From positions 5,456,001-5,520,000 of the forward strand of contig NZ_CP163525.1 in assembly GCF_041080655.1 (NCBI RefSeq): a stretch of DNA of 64,000 nt, in the 5' to 3' direction. A program made the position numbers and the translations under genes. The notes under the pieces are model-generated. The model saw nothing but the letters and a program-made list of their open reading frames with translations. It was not told the DNA's origin and ran no database searches. This document shows positions 40,899 through 49,757 of this stretch, piece after piece; position 1 is the first letter of the stretch, and each line of letters starts with the position of its first letter. Origin of the DNA: Streptomyces sp. CG4. Its GTDB lineage: Bacteria > Actinomycetota > Actinomycetes > Streptomycetales > Streptomycetaceae.

Positions 40899-42434
40899 TC
40901 AAGCCGAGCGGGCGGCCCCGAGGAAGACGGGGTTGGTGAACGCCGCCAGCGCCCCCGGCACCGGCCCCAGCGCCGTCTCGTGCCGTACCTCGGCGCGCAC
41001 GTACGCCGCGTAGGCGGGCGTCGTGCGCCACTCGACCGTGCCCGCGCCCGACACCGGCAGCGGATCGCTGGTGTACAGCACGCCCTGGTCGGTGACGAAG
41101 CGGACCGAGCAGCGCGGGGCGCCCGAGACCTCCAGCCGTACGGTCACCGGTGTGTCGTCGGCCACCTCCAGCCGCTCCCCGATACCCGCCTGCTGTCCGC
41201 GCCCGCCCGTCGCCGTGAAGCCGAGGACGACGTTCTTCGACTCGGCCACGTACGAGCGTCCCGCGCGGATGCCCTCCTGGATCGCCTCCCGGGTCAGGTC
41301 GTCGGCGAGGACGACCGTCTGCGGGCTGCCGACCGTGTCCGGGTCGCGGTGGGCGTCGCTGTTGCCCATCGCCGGGAGCCAGGCCCGCCCCTGCCGTACG
41401 GAGGCGACCAGCTGGTTGTCCCAGTCGGCCAGTGTGACCTCGTCGTCCGGGGTGTACGGGCCGTTCCACACCTCCACGGCGTCCGCCTCCCCGAAGCCGA
41501 ACTTCCAGCCGCAGCCCACACAGGTGGCGTGCGGATGGGCGGGGACGACCAGGCCGCCGGCCCGGCGGATGTCCCGGGCGAAGCGGGCCCAGCGGTTGTC
41601 CCGGGCGCGGTAGCGCCAGTCCACGAACGTGCCGGGCTCCGTGCCGAGCGCCACCACATGGCCGTTGCGGGTGGTGACCTCCTCACCGAGCATGATCAGC
41701 AGGTCGTCGCCCGCCTGGTCCGCCCAGTGGGGGTGGGCGGAGTGGGTGTTGTGGTCCGAGGAGTTGATGAAGTCCAGGCCCGCCGCCCGCGCGAGGGCCG
41801 CGATCTCGGCCGGGGTGCGGCGGCCGTCGGAGTACCAGGAGTGCAGATGGCAGTCGCCCCGGTACCAGTCCCGGCCCCGGCCCTTCGCCCGGGACGGCGG
41901 ATACACGGGCCTCGGGGTCTCGCCGGGGTCGCCGTAGGTCAGCGTGATCGTCAGCTCGTACGGCAGCCCCTGCGGCGCCACCGTGTAAGGGCCCAGCGCG
42001 ACGTACCAGGTGCCCTCCCGCACCGGGCCGGGGATGTAGCCGGGGGTCGCATCGTCGGCCCGGACGAAGAACTCTGTCCGGGCCCCGCCCGACCAGCCCC
42101 TGAAGCCCCGGCCGCCCAGCTCGGTGCCGTGCCGGTCGAAGAGGCCGATGTCGAGGGCGTTGCCCATGGTGCCGGCCGGGACCGAGGGCTTGTCGTAGGT
42201 GTAGGAGACCTTGATCTCCTGGACGCCGGCGGGGACTTCGACCGGTACGTACACGAAGTCGGGGGAGCCGGGCGGCAGCGTCCCGCGTACCGTCTGGGTC
42301 TCCTGCTCGCCGTCCGCGGCTTGGGCGCCGCTCGCGAAGGTCACGCCTCCCAACGTAAGCGCGACGGCGGCGCCCGTCACGAGCACGGCGCGTCTGGCGG
42401 GAGCGTGTCCGGTGTCGTGAGTGTCTTCGCACAT
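40899..42434 (-). CDS. Secreted CehA/McbA-type PHP metallohydrolase
   Basis: 511 residues. Probable Tat signal (ARRAVLVTGAAVALTLGGVTFASGAQA, residues 14-39), then a ~160-residue beta-sandwich, and a PHP domain with YRGDCHLHSWYSDGRRTPAEIAALARAAGLDFINSSDHNTHSAH, AHPHATCVGCGW and MGNSDAHRDPDTVG (metal ligands). It belongs to the CehA/McbA family named for carbaryl esterase; most members are uncharacterised extracellular phosphoesterases or esterases. ATG 42434 puts the signal peptide at the N-terminus; the frame continues upstream without coding character. Divergent from fbiC. Confidence 0.8.
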   Translation of the reverse strand: MCEDTHDTGHAPARRAVLVTGAAVALTLGGVTFASGAQAADGEQETQTVRGTLPPGSPDFVYVPVEVPAGVQEIKVSYTYDKPSVPAGTMGNALDIGLFDRHGTELGGRGFRGWSGGARTEFFVRADDATPGYIPGPVREGTWYVALGPYTVAPQGLPYELTITLTYGDPGETPRPVYPPSRAKGRGRDWYRGDCHLHSWYSDGRRTPAEIAALARAAGLDFINSSDHNTHSAHPHWADQAGDDLLIMLGEEVTTRNGHVVALGTEPGTFVDWRYRARDNRWARFARDIRRAGGLVVPAHPHATCVGCGWKFGFGEADAVEVWNGPYTPDDEVTLADWDNQLVASVRQGRAWLPAMGNSDAHRDPDTVGSPQTVVLADDLTREAIQEGIRAGRSYVAESKNVVLGFTATGGRGQQAGIGERLEVADDTPVTVRLEVSGAPRCSVRFVTDQGVLYTSDPLPVSGAGTVEWRTTPAYAAYVRAEVRHETALGPVPGALAAFTNPVFLGAARSA

Positions 42435-42738
42435 ACCGCCACTCTGCTCCTCTTGCGTGAACTCCCGTGCACCAGAAGGGAATCGACAGCTGTCACTCAG
42501 CCAGTGAGGCGGGTCGCGGAGATCCTCCCGACCGGTTGGTATGGCCGAGTGAGGCGGTGCCCGGTACGGATGATCCATGCGTATCCGGCGGCCCGGGGGT
42601 CTGGGGGTGCCCCCCGGAAAGCACAGCACTCTTGGCCTCGGCCAGGGGCGCGACCAGCCACAACGTACCCGCACCCGGCAGCACTCCATACCTCCCCGCG
42701 CCCGACCCGCTGAACCGGCGGAGCCATATGCTCAAAGA
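42435..42738. other. 304-bp divergent intergenic region with CCGGGGG hairpin
   Basis: Lies between the PHP hydrolase and fbiC. It contains a 7-bp perfect inverted repeat CCGGGGG (42593-42599)/CCCCCGG (42611-42617) with an 11-nt G-rich loop, of the GGGGGTCTGGGGG type that is common in Streptomyces intergenic DNA, 122 bp before fbiC. I see no gene and no convincing promoter boxes. Confidence 0.5.
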
Positions 42739-45324
42739 ATGACGACTTCCGCGACCCCCGGAACCGGCCCGACCGAGAACTCCATGCGTCGCGCCCTCAA
42801 ACGTGCCCGGGACGGCGTCGCCCTCGATGTCGCCGAGGCGGCGGTGCTGCTGCAGGCCCGCGGCGAGGCCCTGACCGACCTCGCAGCGTCCGCCGCCCGG
42901 GTGCGTGACGCGGGCCTCGAACAGGCGGGCAGGCCCGGCGTCATCACGTACTCGAAGAGCGTCTTCATCCCCCTCACCCGGCTGTGCCGGGACAAGTGCC
43001 ACTACTGCACCTTCGTGACCGTCCCCGGCAAGCTGCGCCGGGCCGGGCACGGCATGTTCATGTCCCCGGACGAGGTGCTGGACATCGCCCGCAAGGGCGC
43101 CGCCCTCGGCTGCAAGGAAGCCCTGATCACCCTCGGCGACAAGCCGGAGGACCGCTGGCCCGAGGCGCGCGAATGGCTCGACGCGCACGGCTACGACGAC
43201 ACCATCGCCTATGTCCGCGCCATCTCCATCCGCATCCTGGAGGAGACGGGCCTGCTGCCCCATCTCAACCCGGGCGTGATGTCCTGGACGGACTTCCAGC
43301 GGCTCAAGCCCGTCGCGCCGTCCATGGGCATGATGCTGGAGACCACGGCCACCCGCCTGTGGTCCGAGCCCGGCGGCCCGCACTACGGCTCCCCGGACAA
43401 GGAACCGGCCGTACGGCTGCGGGTGCTGGAGGACGCGGGCCGCTCCTCGGTGCCCTTCACCTCGGGTCTTCTCATCGGCATCGGCGAGACCCACGAGGAG
43501 CGGGCCGAGTCCCTCTTCGCGCTCCGCAAGGTCTCCCGGGCCTACCACGGCATCCAGGAACTGATCATCCAGAACTTCCGCGCCAAGCCGGACACGGCGA
43601 TGCGCGGCATGCCGGACGCCGAACTGGACGACCTGGTCGCCACGGTGGCCGTGGCCCGGCTCATCATGGGCCCGGCCGGCTGCCTGCAGGCCCCGCCGAA
43701 CCTGGTCGACTCCGAGTACGAGCGGCTGATCGGCGCCGGCATCGACGACTGGGGCGGGGTGTCGCCCCTGACCATCGACCATGTCAACCCCGAGCGCCCC
43801 TGGCCGCAGATCGAGGAACTCACCGCACGCTCCCGGGCGGCCGGTTTCGAGCTGCGTGAACGCCTGTGCGTCTACCCGGAGTTCGTGCGCCGCGGCGAGC
43901 CCTGGCTGGACCCCCGGCTGCGCCCGCACGTGAGCGCGCTCGCCGACCCGGAGACCGGGCTCGCCCTCCCGGGCGCGGTGGTCGAGGGGCACCCGTGGCA
44001 GGAGCCGGAGGAGGCCTTCGTGCCGACCGGCCGGACGGACCTGCACCGCACGATCGACACCGCGGGCCGTACGTCCGACCGGCGCGACGACTTCGACGAG
44101 GTGTACGGCGACTGGGCGGCGCTGCGCGAGGCGGCCGCCCCCGGCATGGCGCCGGAGCGCATCGACACGGACGTACGGCAGGCGCTGGCGACGGCGGCGG
44201 ACGACCCGACGAAGCTCACCGACGCCGAGGCCCTGGCCCTGCTGCACGCGGACGGCCCGGCGCTGGACGCGCTGTGCCGGGTGGCCGACGACGTGCGCAG
44301 GGCGGCGGTCGGGGACGACGTGACGTACATCGTCACCCGCAACATCAACTTCACCAACGTCTGTTACACCGGCTGCCGCTTCTGCGCCTTCGCCCAGCGC
44401 CGCACCGACGCGGACGCGTACACGCTGTCCCTGGCGCAGGTCGCGGACCGCGCCCAGCAGGCCTGGGACGTGGGCGCGGTCGAGGTGTGCATGCAGGGCG
44501 GCATCCACCCCGATCTGCCGGGCACGGCGTACTTCGACATCGCGCGAGCGGTGAAGGAGCGGGTCCCGGGCATGCACGTCCACGCCTTCTCGCCGATGGA
44601 GGTCGTCAACGGTGCGACCAGGACGGGGATGCCGATCCGGGAGTGGCTGTCCGCCGCCAAGGAGGCCGGTCTCGACACCATCCCGGGGACGGCGGCGGAG
44701 ATCCTCGACGACGAGGTCCGCTGGGTGCTGACCAAGGGCAAGCTGCCGACGGCCACCTGGATCGAGGTGATCACGACGGCGCATGAGCTGGGCATCCGCT
44801 CGTCCTCGACGATGATGTACGGCCATGTCGACCAGCCCCGCCACTGGCTCGGCCATCTGCGCACGCTGGCCCGGATCCAGCGCGAGACGGGCGGTTTCAC
44901 CGAGTTCGTGACGCTGCCGTTCATCCACACGAACGCGCCGGTGTACCTGGCGGGCATCTCCAGGCCTGGCCCGACGACACGGGACAACCGTGCGGTGACG
45001 GCCATGGCCCGCCTCCTGCTGCACCCCTGGATCCCCAACATCCAGACAAGCTGGGTGAAACTGGGCACGGAGGGTGCGGCGGAGATGCTCCGCTCCGGGG
45101 CGAACGACCTGGGCGGGACGCTGATGGAGGAGACGATCTCCCGGATGGCGGGCTCGTCGTACGGCTCGTACAAGTCGGTCCGCGATCTGGTGGCCGTGGC
45201 CGAGGCGGCCGGCCGCCCGGCGAAGCCGCGCACCACGCTCTACGGCGAGGTCTCCGCGGAGCGGCGGCGGGCGGCCGAGGCCTCCGACGGGCACCTGCCG
45301 GAACTGCTGCCGGTCCTGGACTGA
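42739..45324 (+). CDS. fbiC: FO synthase FbiC (CofG-CofH fusion)
   Basis: 861 residues with two radical-SAM modules: CofG half with CRDKCHYC near residue 83, CofH half with CYTGCRFC near 542. Other landmarks: VITYSKSVFIPLTRLCRDKC, GFELRERLCVYPEF, YIVTRNINFTNVCYTGC, HAFSPMEVVNGA and SSTMMYGHVDQPRHW. It joins the ribityl-diaminouracil precursor and tyrosine to make FO, the chromophore of coenzyme F420. Actinobacteria use this fused form. ATG 42739; upstream frame is not coding. Five predicted F420-type oxidoreductases lie within 30 kb (14055, 17075, 33436, 35240, 40399). Confidence 0.95.
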   Translation: MTTSATPGTGPTENSMRRALKRARDGVALDVAEAAVLLQARGEALTDLAASAARVRDAGLEQAGRPGVITYSKSVFIPLTRLCRDKCHYCTFVTVPGKLRRAGHGMFMSPDEVLDIARKGAALGCKEALITLGDKPEDRWPEAREWLDAHGYDDTIAYVRAISIRILEETGLLPHLNPGVMSWTDFQRLKPVAPSMGMMLETTATRLWSEPGGPHYGSPDKEPAVRLRVLEDAGRSSVPFTSGLLIGIGETHEERAESLFALRKVSRAYHGIQELIIQNFRAKPDTAMRGMPDAELDDLVATVAVARLIMGPAGCLQAPPNLVDSEYERLIGAGIDDWGGVSPLTIDHVNPERPWPQIEELTARSRAAGFELRERLCVYPEFVRRGEPWLDPRLRPHVSALADPETGLALPGAVVEGHPWQEPEEAFVPTGRTDLHRTIDTAGRTSDRRDDFDEVYGDWAALREAAAPGMAPERIDTDVRQALATAADDPTKLTDAEALALLHADGPALDALCRVADDVRRAAVGDDVTYIVTRNINFTNVCYTGCRFCAFAQRRTDADAYTLSLAQVADRAQQAWDVGAVEVCMQGGIHPDLPGTAYFDIARAVKERVPGMHVHAFSPMEVVNGATRTGMPIREWLSAAKEAGLDTIPGTAAEILDDEVRWVLTKGKLPTATWIEVITTAHELGIRSSSTMMYGHVDQPRHWLGHLRTLARIQRETGGFTEFVTLPFIHTNAPVYLAGISRPGPTTRDNRAVTAMARLLLHPWIPNIQTSWVKLGTEGAAEMLRSGANDLGGTLMEETISRMAGSSYGSYKSVRDLVAVAEAAGRPAKPRTTLYGEVSAERRRAAEASDGHLPELLPVLD

Positions 45325-45392
45325 GTACGATGATCCGACCCTGGACCGAGAAGGGGCCCCCGAGCGCCCCCTAGCGGAGGAGATGCGTACCC

Positions 45393-45956
45393 GTGGCTGC
45401 CCGACTGCCCTCGTGGGCCTGGGTCACCGGTCTGACGGCGGGAGCGACCGCGGTCGTCGTGGCCCTCGCCGTACAGGCGGACCACGGGCCGCATCCCACC
45501 GCCGCCGTGGCGAGCCCCAGCGCGTCGGCGTCCGCCGGCGCCCACCCGTCCACCGGCGCGAAGCCCTCGGCCCCGCCCGCGCTGCCGGACGGCTCGGGCG
45601 AGGGCCGCCGGATCGTCTACTCGGTCGGGCAGAAGCGGGTGTGGCTGGTCGACGCGACGGGCAAGGCGACGCGTACGTTCACGGTGTGGCCGGGCACGGT
45701 GAACCCGCAGCCCGGCCACTACTCGGTCATCAAGCGCATCCAGTCCCTCAAGGGCTCGGACGGCGTGGAGATCGAGCACGTCATGTACTTCACCGTCGCG
45801 TCCGGCGTGAACATAGCCTTCTCCAACGCCCTGGACGGCTCCTCGCCGCCGCCGGCGGACGGCAAGAAGCTGGGCGGCATCCGTATGCACAAGGAGGACG
45901 GCGCCGCGCTGTGGTCCTTCGGCGATCAGGGCACCGGCGTGGCAGTGGTCAACTAG
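45393..45956 (+). CDS. Secreted L,D-transpeptidase-like (YkuD) protein lacking the active-site Cys
   Basis: 187 residues. One N-terminal membrane/signal segment (WVTGLTAGATAVVVALAVQA), a Ser/Ala/Pro linker, then a YkuD-like domain: GRRIVYSVGQKRVWLVDATGKATRTFTVWPG, QSLKGSDGVEIEHVMYFTV and KLGGIRMHKEDGAALWSFGDQGTGVAVV. In active L,D-transpeptidases the last segment begins SHGC(I/V)RM; here SHGC is LGG, so nucleophile Cys and its His are gone. Probably a structural or regulatory cell-wall protein. GTG 45393 with GGAGGAG. Convergent, slightly overlapping with the DUF2165 gene. Confidence 0.72.
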   Translation: MAARLPSWAWVTGLTAGATAVVVALAVQADHGPHPTAAVASPSASASAGAHPSTGAKPSAPPALPDGSGEGRRIVYSVGQKRVWLVDATGKATRTFTVWPGTVNPQPGHYSVIKRIQSLKGSDGVEIEHVMYFTVASGVNIAFSNALDGSSPPPADGKKLGGIRMHKEDGAALWSFGDQGTGVAVVN

Positions 45957-46467
45957 CGTCCTCGTGGGCCTCTCCCCGGCGGGAGGGAAGCTGGTTGACG
46001 ATCAGGGCGACCCCGCTGAGGGTGAAGATCCGGGTCGCCGCTTCCAGCCCGTTCCAGGTCTTGGACTGCCACATCGAGAACCACTCACCGCCGATCGCGA
46101 TGAACCCGGCACCGAAGAGCAGCAACAGCATCAGCAGGCCGTAGGTGGAGATGCGGCGGGCGAGGTCGTCTTTGCGCCATGCCCACAGCCAGGCCCCCCA
46201 GATCAGCACGAGGGCGGACGCGGTCTCCCACACGATGATCAGGACATACGCGGTGTCCTGAAGACCGCTGCTGGTGACGGCCCGCCACATCAGGTCGTGG
46301 TCCTTGAACGTCGTGTCCATCGCCAGCACATGCCGTACGAACTGCTGGTTCGTGCCGAAGTCGGTGATGTTCCCGAAGGCGACGAGGGCGATGTAGAGGG
46401 CGAGTATGCCGGTGAGTACACCGGCGGCCAGTCTGAGACCGGAGTGACGTGTGGGGGTGGTGGTCAT
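45949..46467 (-). CDS. DUF2165 family integral membrane protein
   Basis: 172 residues with four membrane helices (LAAGVLTGILALYIALVAFGNI, YVLIIVWETASALVLIWGAWLWAW, YGLLMLLLLFGAGFIAIGGEWFSMW, FTLSGVALIV). FGNITDFGTNQQFVRHVLAMDTTF and GEWFSMWQSKTWNG are DUF2165 hallmarks. Function unknown. ATG 46467 with GGGAG. Its 3' end overlaps the YkuD-like gene by 8 nt; it is divergent from the STAND ATPase. Confidence 0.85.
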   Translation of the reverse strand: MTTTPTRHSGLRLAAGVLTGILALYIALVAFGNITDFGTNQQFVRHVLAMDTTFKDHDLMWRAVTSSGLQDTAYVLIIVWETASALVLIWGAWLWAWRKDDLARRISTYGLLMLLLLFGAGFIAIGGEWFSMWQSKTWNGLEAATRIFTLSGVALIVNQLPSRRGEAHEDAS

Positions 46468-46552
46468 GGCTGAATTCTCCCTCACCTCAGGGCGGGTGAG
46501 CGCGTGGCCATTGCGCCAGAATGGGAACGCGAACTGCGGGAGGGGCGTTCGG

Positions 46553-49500
46553 ATGGCGCAGGCACGGCCGTCGATGCAGGAGCTGATCGGACGGCGCAGA
46601 CGGGCGGGCCTCGTCGGCCGAGGCGACGAACGGGCCGCGTTCCGGTCCAACTTGGACCTTCCGCCTGAGGACGAGCGGCACCGCTTCCTCTTCCACATCC
46701 ACGGCAACGCCGGTGTCGGAAAGACCTTCCTGGTCCGGGAGCTGGAGCAGATCGCGCGGGAGCGCGGGGCGCTGACGGCGTATGTGGACGAGGGCGCGGG
46801 GAGCGTGCCGGAGGCGATGACGGCGATCTGCGGCCAATTGGCAGGTCAGGGACGCCGCTTGAAGAAGCTGGAGGAGGCGCTGGTCGCCCACCGGGAGCGG
46901 CGGCACGAGGCGGAGGCCGAGGTGGCGACGCTGGAGCCCGCGCCGGAGGGCCCGTCCCCGCTGACGACGACGGCGGTACGGCTGGGCATGGCGGGCGTGG
47001 GCGCACTCGTCCCCGGCGCCGGCGCGTTCGTCGGTGCGATGGACGCGGGCCAACTGGCCGAGGGCGCGGCCCGTTTGAAGGCCAGACTCAGCGCGCGCTT
47101 CCGTAATCAGGAGGACGTGCAGCTGGTCCTGTCCCCGGAGCGGGTCCTGACGCCGAGGCTGCTGGACGAACTGTCGGAGATGACGTCGTCGGTCCCCTGG
47201 CTGATCCTGTTCTTCGACACGTACGAGCGCACCGGCCCCTTCCTCGACGCCTGGCTGCATGAGCTGGTGACGACCGACCGGTACGGCGCGCTCCCCGCCA
47301 ACGTCGTCGTGGTCACCGCCGGCCAGCGTCCCTTCGACACCGCCCGCTGGGGAGGCTTCGCGGACTTCATGACCGACCTGCCGCTCGGTCCGTTCACGGA
47401 GGCAGAGGCGCGGGGCCTGCTCGCCGACCGTGGAGTGGTGGCCGAGCCTGTGGTGGCGGAGGTGCTGCGGCTGACCGGCGGCCTGCCCGTCCTCGTCTCC
47501 ACCCTCGCCGAGGCCCGCCCCGCCGACCCGGACGACGTCGGCGACCCGAGCGCCACCGCGGTGGAACGGTTTCTGAAGTGGGAGCCGGATCCGGTGCGAC
47601 GGGCGGTGGCCCTGGCCTGCGCGCTGCCCCGGCGCCTGGACGCCGACGTGTTCCGGGCGGTGGTGGACTGCGAGGAGAACGAAGCCGACACGTTGTACGA
47701 CTGGCTGCGGGGGATGCCGTTCGTCAGTGAGCGGGGCGATCGGGTGCAGTATCACGATGTCGTACGGGCGCCGATGCTGCGGTTGCAGCGCCGGCGGTCC
47801 CCGCGGGGATGGGCGGAACGGCACAGGCGGCTCGCCGAGACGTTCGCGGGGTGGCGGGAGGAGCGGGAGGCGGGGCTGGACGATCCCTGGACGGACGAGC
47901 GGTGGCGGGAACTGCGGCTGGCGGAGGCGTATCACCGGTTGTGTGCGGGGGAGCGGGCCGAGCTGCCGCCGGTGCTCGCGGGTCTGGTACGGGCCTGTCA
48001 GCGCGGTGACGAGGAGGCTCGCCGGTGGGCCGAGATGCTGGTGCAGGCCGGAGCGGACACCGGGACCGAGGTGGTGTCCCGCTGGGGCAGGGACCTGCTG
48101 CACGCGTTCCAGGCCTCGACCGCCGCGGGTGCGCTGGCCCTGCTGATCGACCGGGCCGCGCTCGACACGGAGTCCCGGGCCCTCGCTCATGTCGTCCGCG
48201 GCAACACCTTCCGGGCGCGTGACGAGTACGAGCGCGCGATGACCGAGTACGACCGGGCCGTCTCCCTCGACCCCGAGTCGGCCCGCGCCTACGTCAGCCG
48301 TTCCGCGACCCGCGTTCTGCTGCAGGACTTCGCGGGGGCGATCGAGGATCTGGACCAGGCGCTCGCCCGGGATCCCGACAACGCCGCGAACCTGACGTTC
48401 CGCGGCGAGTACCACCGCAGGGTCGGGCACTGCGACGCAGCCTTGCGGGACCTGGACCGGGCGATCGGACTCGACCCGACGATGCCCGGTACCTGGGCCT
48501 CGCGCGGGGCCACGCAGCACGCACTCGCCCGGTACGACCTCGCGCTGGCGGACGTGAACCGGGCGCTGGAGATCGCCCCGGACTTCGTCTGGGGCCTGGT
48601 CCGCCGGGCCCGTCTGATGCGGTCACGGGGCGACCGCGAGCAGCAACTGGCCGACCTCGACCGCGCGGTGGCGCTCGACCCGGAGGCACCCTGGGTGCTG
48701 TGCGAGCGGGGCGACGCGCTCAGCGCCGTGGGCCGCGAGGAAGAAGCCCTCGCCGACTACCGGAAGGCCATCGACCTTGACCCCGACTACCCCTCCGTCC
48801 ACGCCAGCCGGGGTGCCCTGCACTGCAAACACGGCCGTGACGAGGAGGCGCTGGCCGACCTCGACCGCGCGCTGAGCCTGGCGCCGGACTACGCCTGGGC
48901 CCTGGTGCACCGCTCCCATGTCCACCGCCGCCAAAGCGCCCACGGCAGGGCCCTCGCCGACGTCTACCGCGCGGTGGAACTGGACCCCGAGGGCGCCTGG
49001 GCGCTGGGGCACAAGATCCAGACGGACATCGCGGTCGGCCGGCTCGACCGGGCCCGCTCGGACCTGGAGCGACTCGTCTCGCTGGGCGGAGATCCCTGCT
49101 GGGCCCAGCGCACATCGGCCACCGTGCATCTCCTGAGCGGCCGGCTCGGGGAGGCACTTGCCGCGGGCTCCGCCGCGACCCGGTGCGCCGTACACCTGCG
49201 CACGCGGAACTGGTCCCTGGCCCGGCAGGCCGCCGAGCAGGAGCTGGCGGCCGACGAGAACTTCGGACTGCTGCACCTGGCCCTGGCGGTGAGTGGGGCG
49301 GAGGGCACGGCGGCCGCCCACTCGCTGTGGACACGTCTGGCCCGCTCGGCCCGGCACCCCGACCGGCGGGTGAGCTGGATCACCGAGGCCACGACCGGCG
49401 CGGCCGTCCAGGACTGGCCTCGCCTGGACACCACGCTCCTCCTCGGCCCCGCCGAGTACGACGGGCTGGCCACCCTGGCCGACTGCCTCACCGCCCTCCT

Positions 49501-49594
49501 GCACAGCCCCGGCATGGACCGGACCAGACTCGCGCCCCGCCTGGCACGGGTGACCGCGGCCCAGGACGCACTGCGAGCGCGCTACACGGAGTGA
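46553..49594 (+). CDS. STAND-type NTPase with C-terminal TPR array
   Basis: 1013 residues. P-loop IHGNAGVGKTFLVREL (Walker A G51-T58), a coiled/Gly-Ala-rich insert (about 100-170: RRHEAEAEVATLEPAP, GVGALVPGAGAFVGAMDAG), Walker B WLILFFDTYERTG near 220, a winged-helix region (ERFLKWEPDPVRRAVALACALPRRL), then about ten TPRs from residue 550 (YERAMTEYDRAVSLDPESARAY and so on). There is no effector domain I recognise at either end. Architecture is that of signal-sensing STAND proteins; some in this class are phage-defence or regulatory switches. It stands alone on its strand. ATG 46553 with GGGAGGGG. Confidence 0.82.
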   Translation: MAQARPSMQELIGRRRRAGLVGRGDERAAFRSNLDLPPEDERHRFLFHIHGNAGVGKTFLVRELEQIARERGALTAYVDEGAGSVPEAMTAICGQLAGQGRRLKKLEEALVAHRERRHEAEAEVATLEPAPEGPSPLTTTAVRLGMAGVGALVPGAGAFVGAMDAGQLAEGAARLKARLSARFRNQEDVQLVLSPERVLTPRLLDELSEMTSSVPWLILFFDTYERTGPFLDAWLHELVTTDRYGALPANVVVVTAGQRPFDTARWGGFADFMTDLPLGPFTEAEARGLLADRGVVAEPVVAEVLRLTGGLPVLVSTLAEARPADPDDVGDPSATAVERFLKWEPDPVRRAVALACALPRRLDADVFRAVVDCEENEADTLYDWLRGMPFVSERGDRVQYHDVVRAPMLRLQRRRSPRGWAERHRRLAETFAGWREEREAGLDDPWTDERWRELRLAEAYHRLCAGERAELPPVLAGLVRACQRGDEEARRWAEMLVQAGADTGTEVVSRWGRDLLHAFQASTAAGALALLIDRAALDTESRALAHVVRGNTFRARDEYERAMTEYDRAVSLDPESARAYVSRSATRVLLQDFAGAIEDLDQALARDPDNAANLTFRGEYHRRVGHCDAALRDLDRAIGLDPTMPGTWASRGATQHALARYDLALADVNRALEIAPDFVWGLVRRARLMRSRGDREQQLADLDRAVALDPEAPWVLCERGDALSAVGREEEALADYRKAIDLDPDYPSVHASRGALHCKHGRDEEALADLDRALSLAPDYAWALVHRSHVHRRQSAHGRALADVYRAVELDPEGAWALGHKIQTDIAVGRLDRARSDLERLVSLGGDPCWAQRTSATVHLLSGRLGEALAAGSAATRCAVHLRTRNWSLARQAAEQELAADENFGLLHLALAVSGAEGTAAAHSLWTRLARSARHPDRRVSWITEATTGAAVQDWPRLDTTLLLGPAEYDGLATLADCLTALLHSPGMDRTRLAPRLARVTAAQDALRARYTE

Positions 49595-49757
49595 GCGGCG
49601 AAGCCCAGGAACTCGGGTGAGCAGGGTGACCGGATCCCGCGTATCCCGGACCCGGCACCCGAGGACGCGGAAGGCGGCGGAGCCAGGACGGTCCGGGCTG
49701 AACTCGCACCGGGTCGCAGCGGCCCATGCCCCGGCGATGCCCGACGCCGAACTGGGT

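Noticed and set aside
45353..45370. GGGGC/GCCCC hairpin after fbiC as a terminator
   Set aside because: Only a 5-bp stem in C-rich sequence; too weak to claim.
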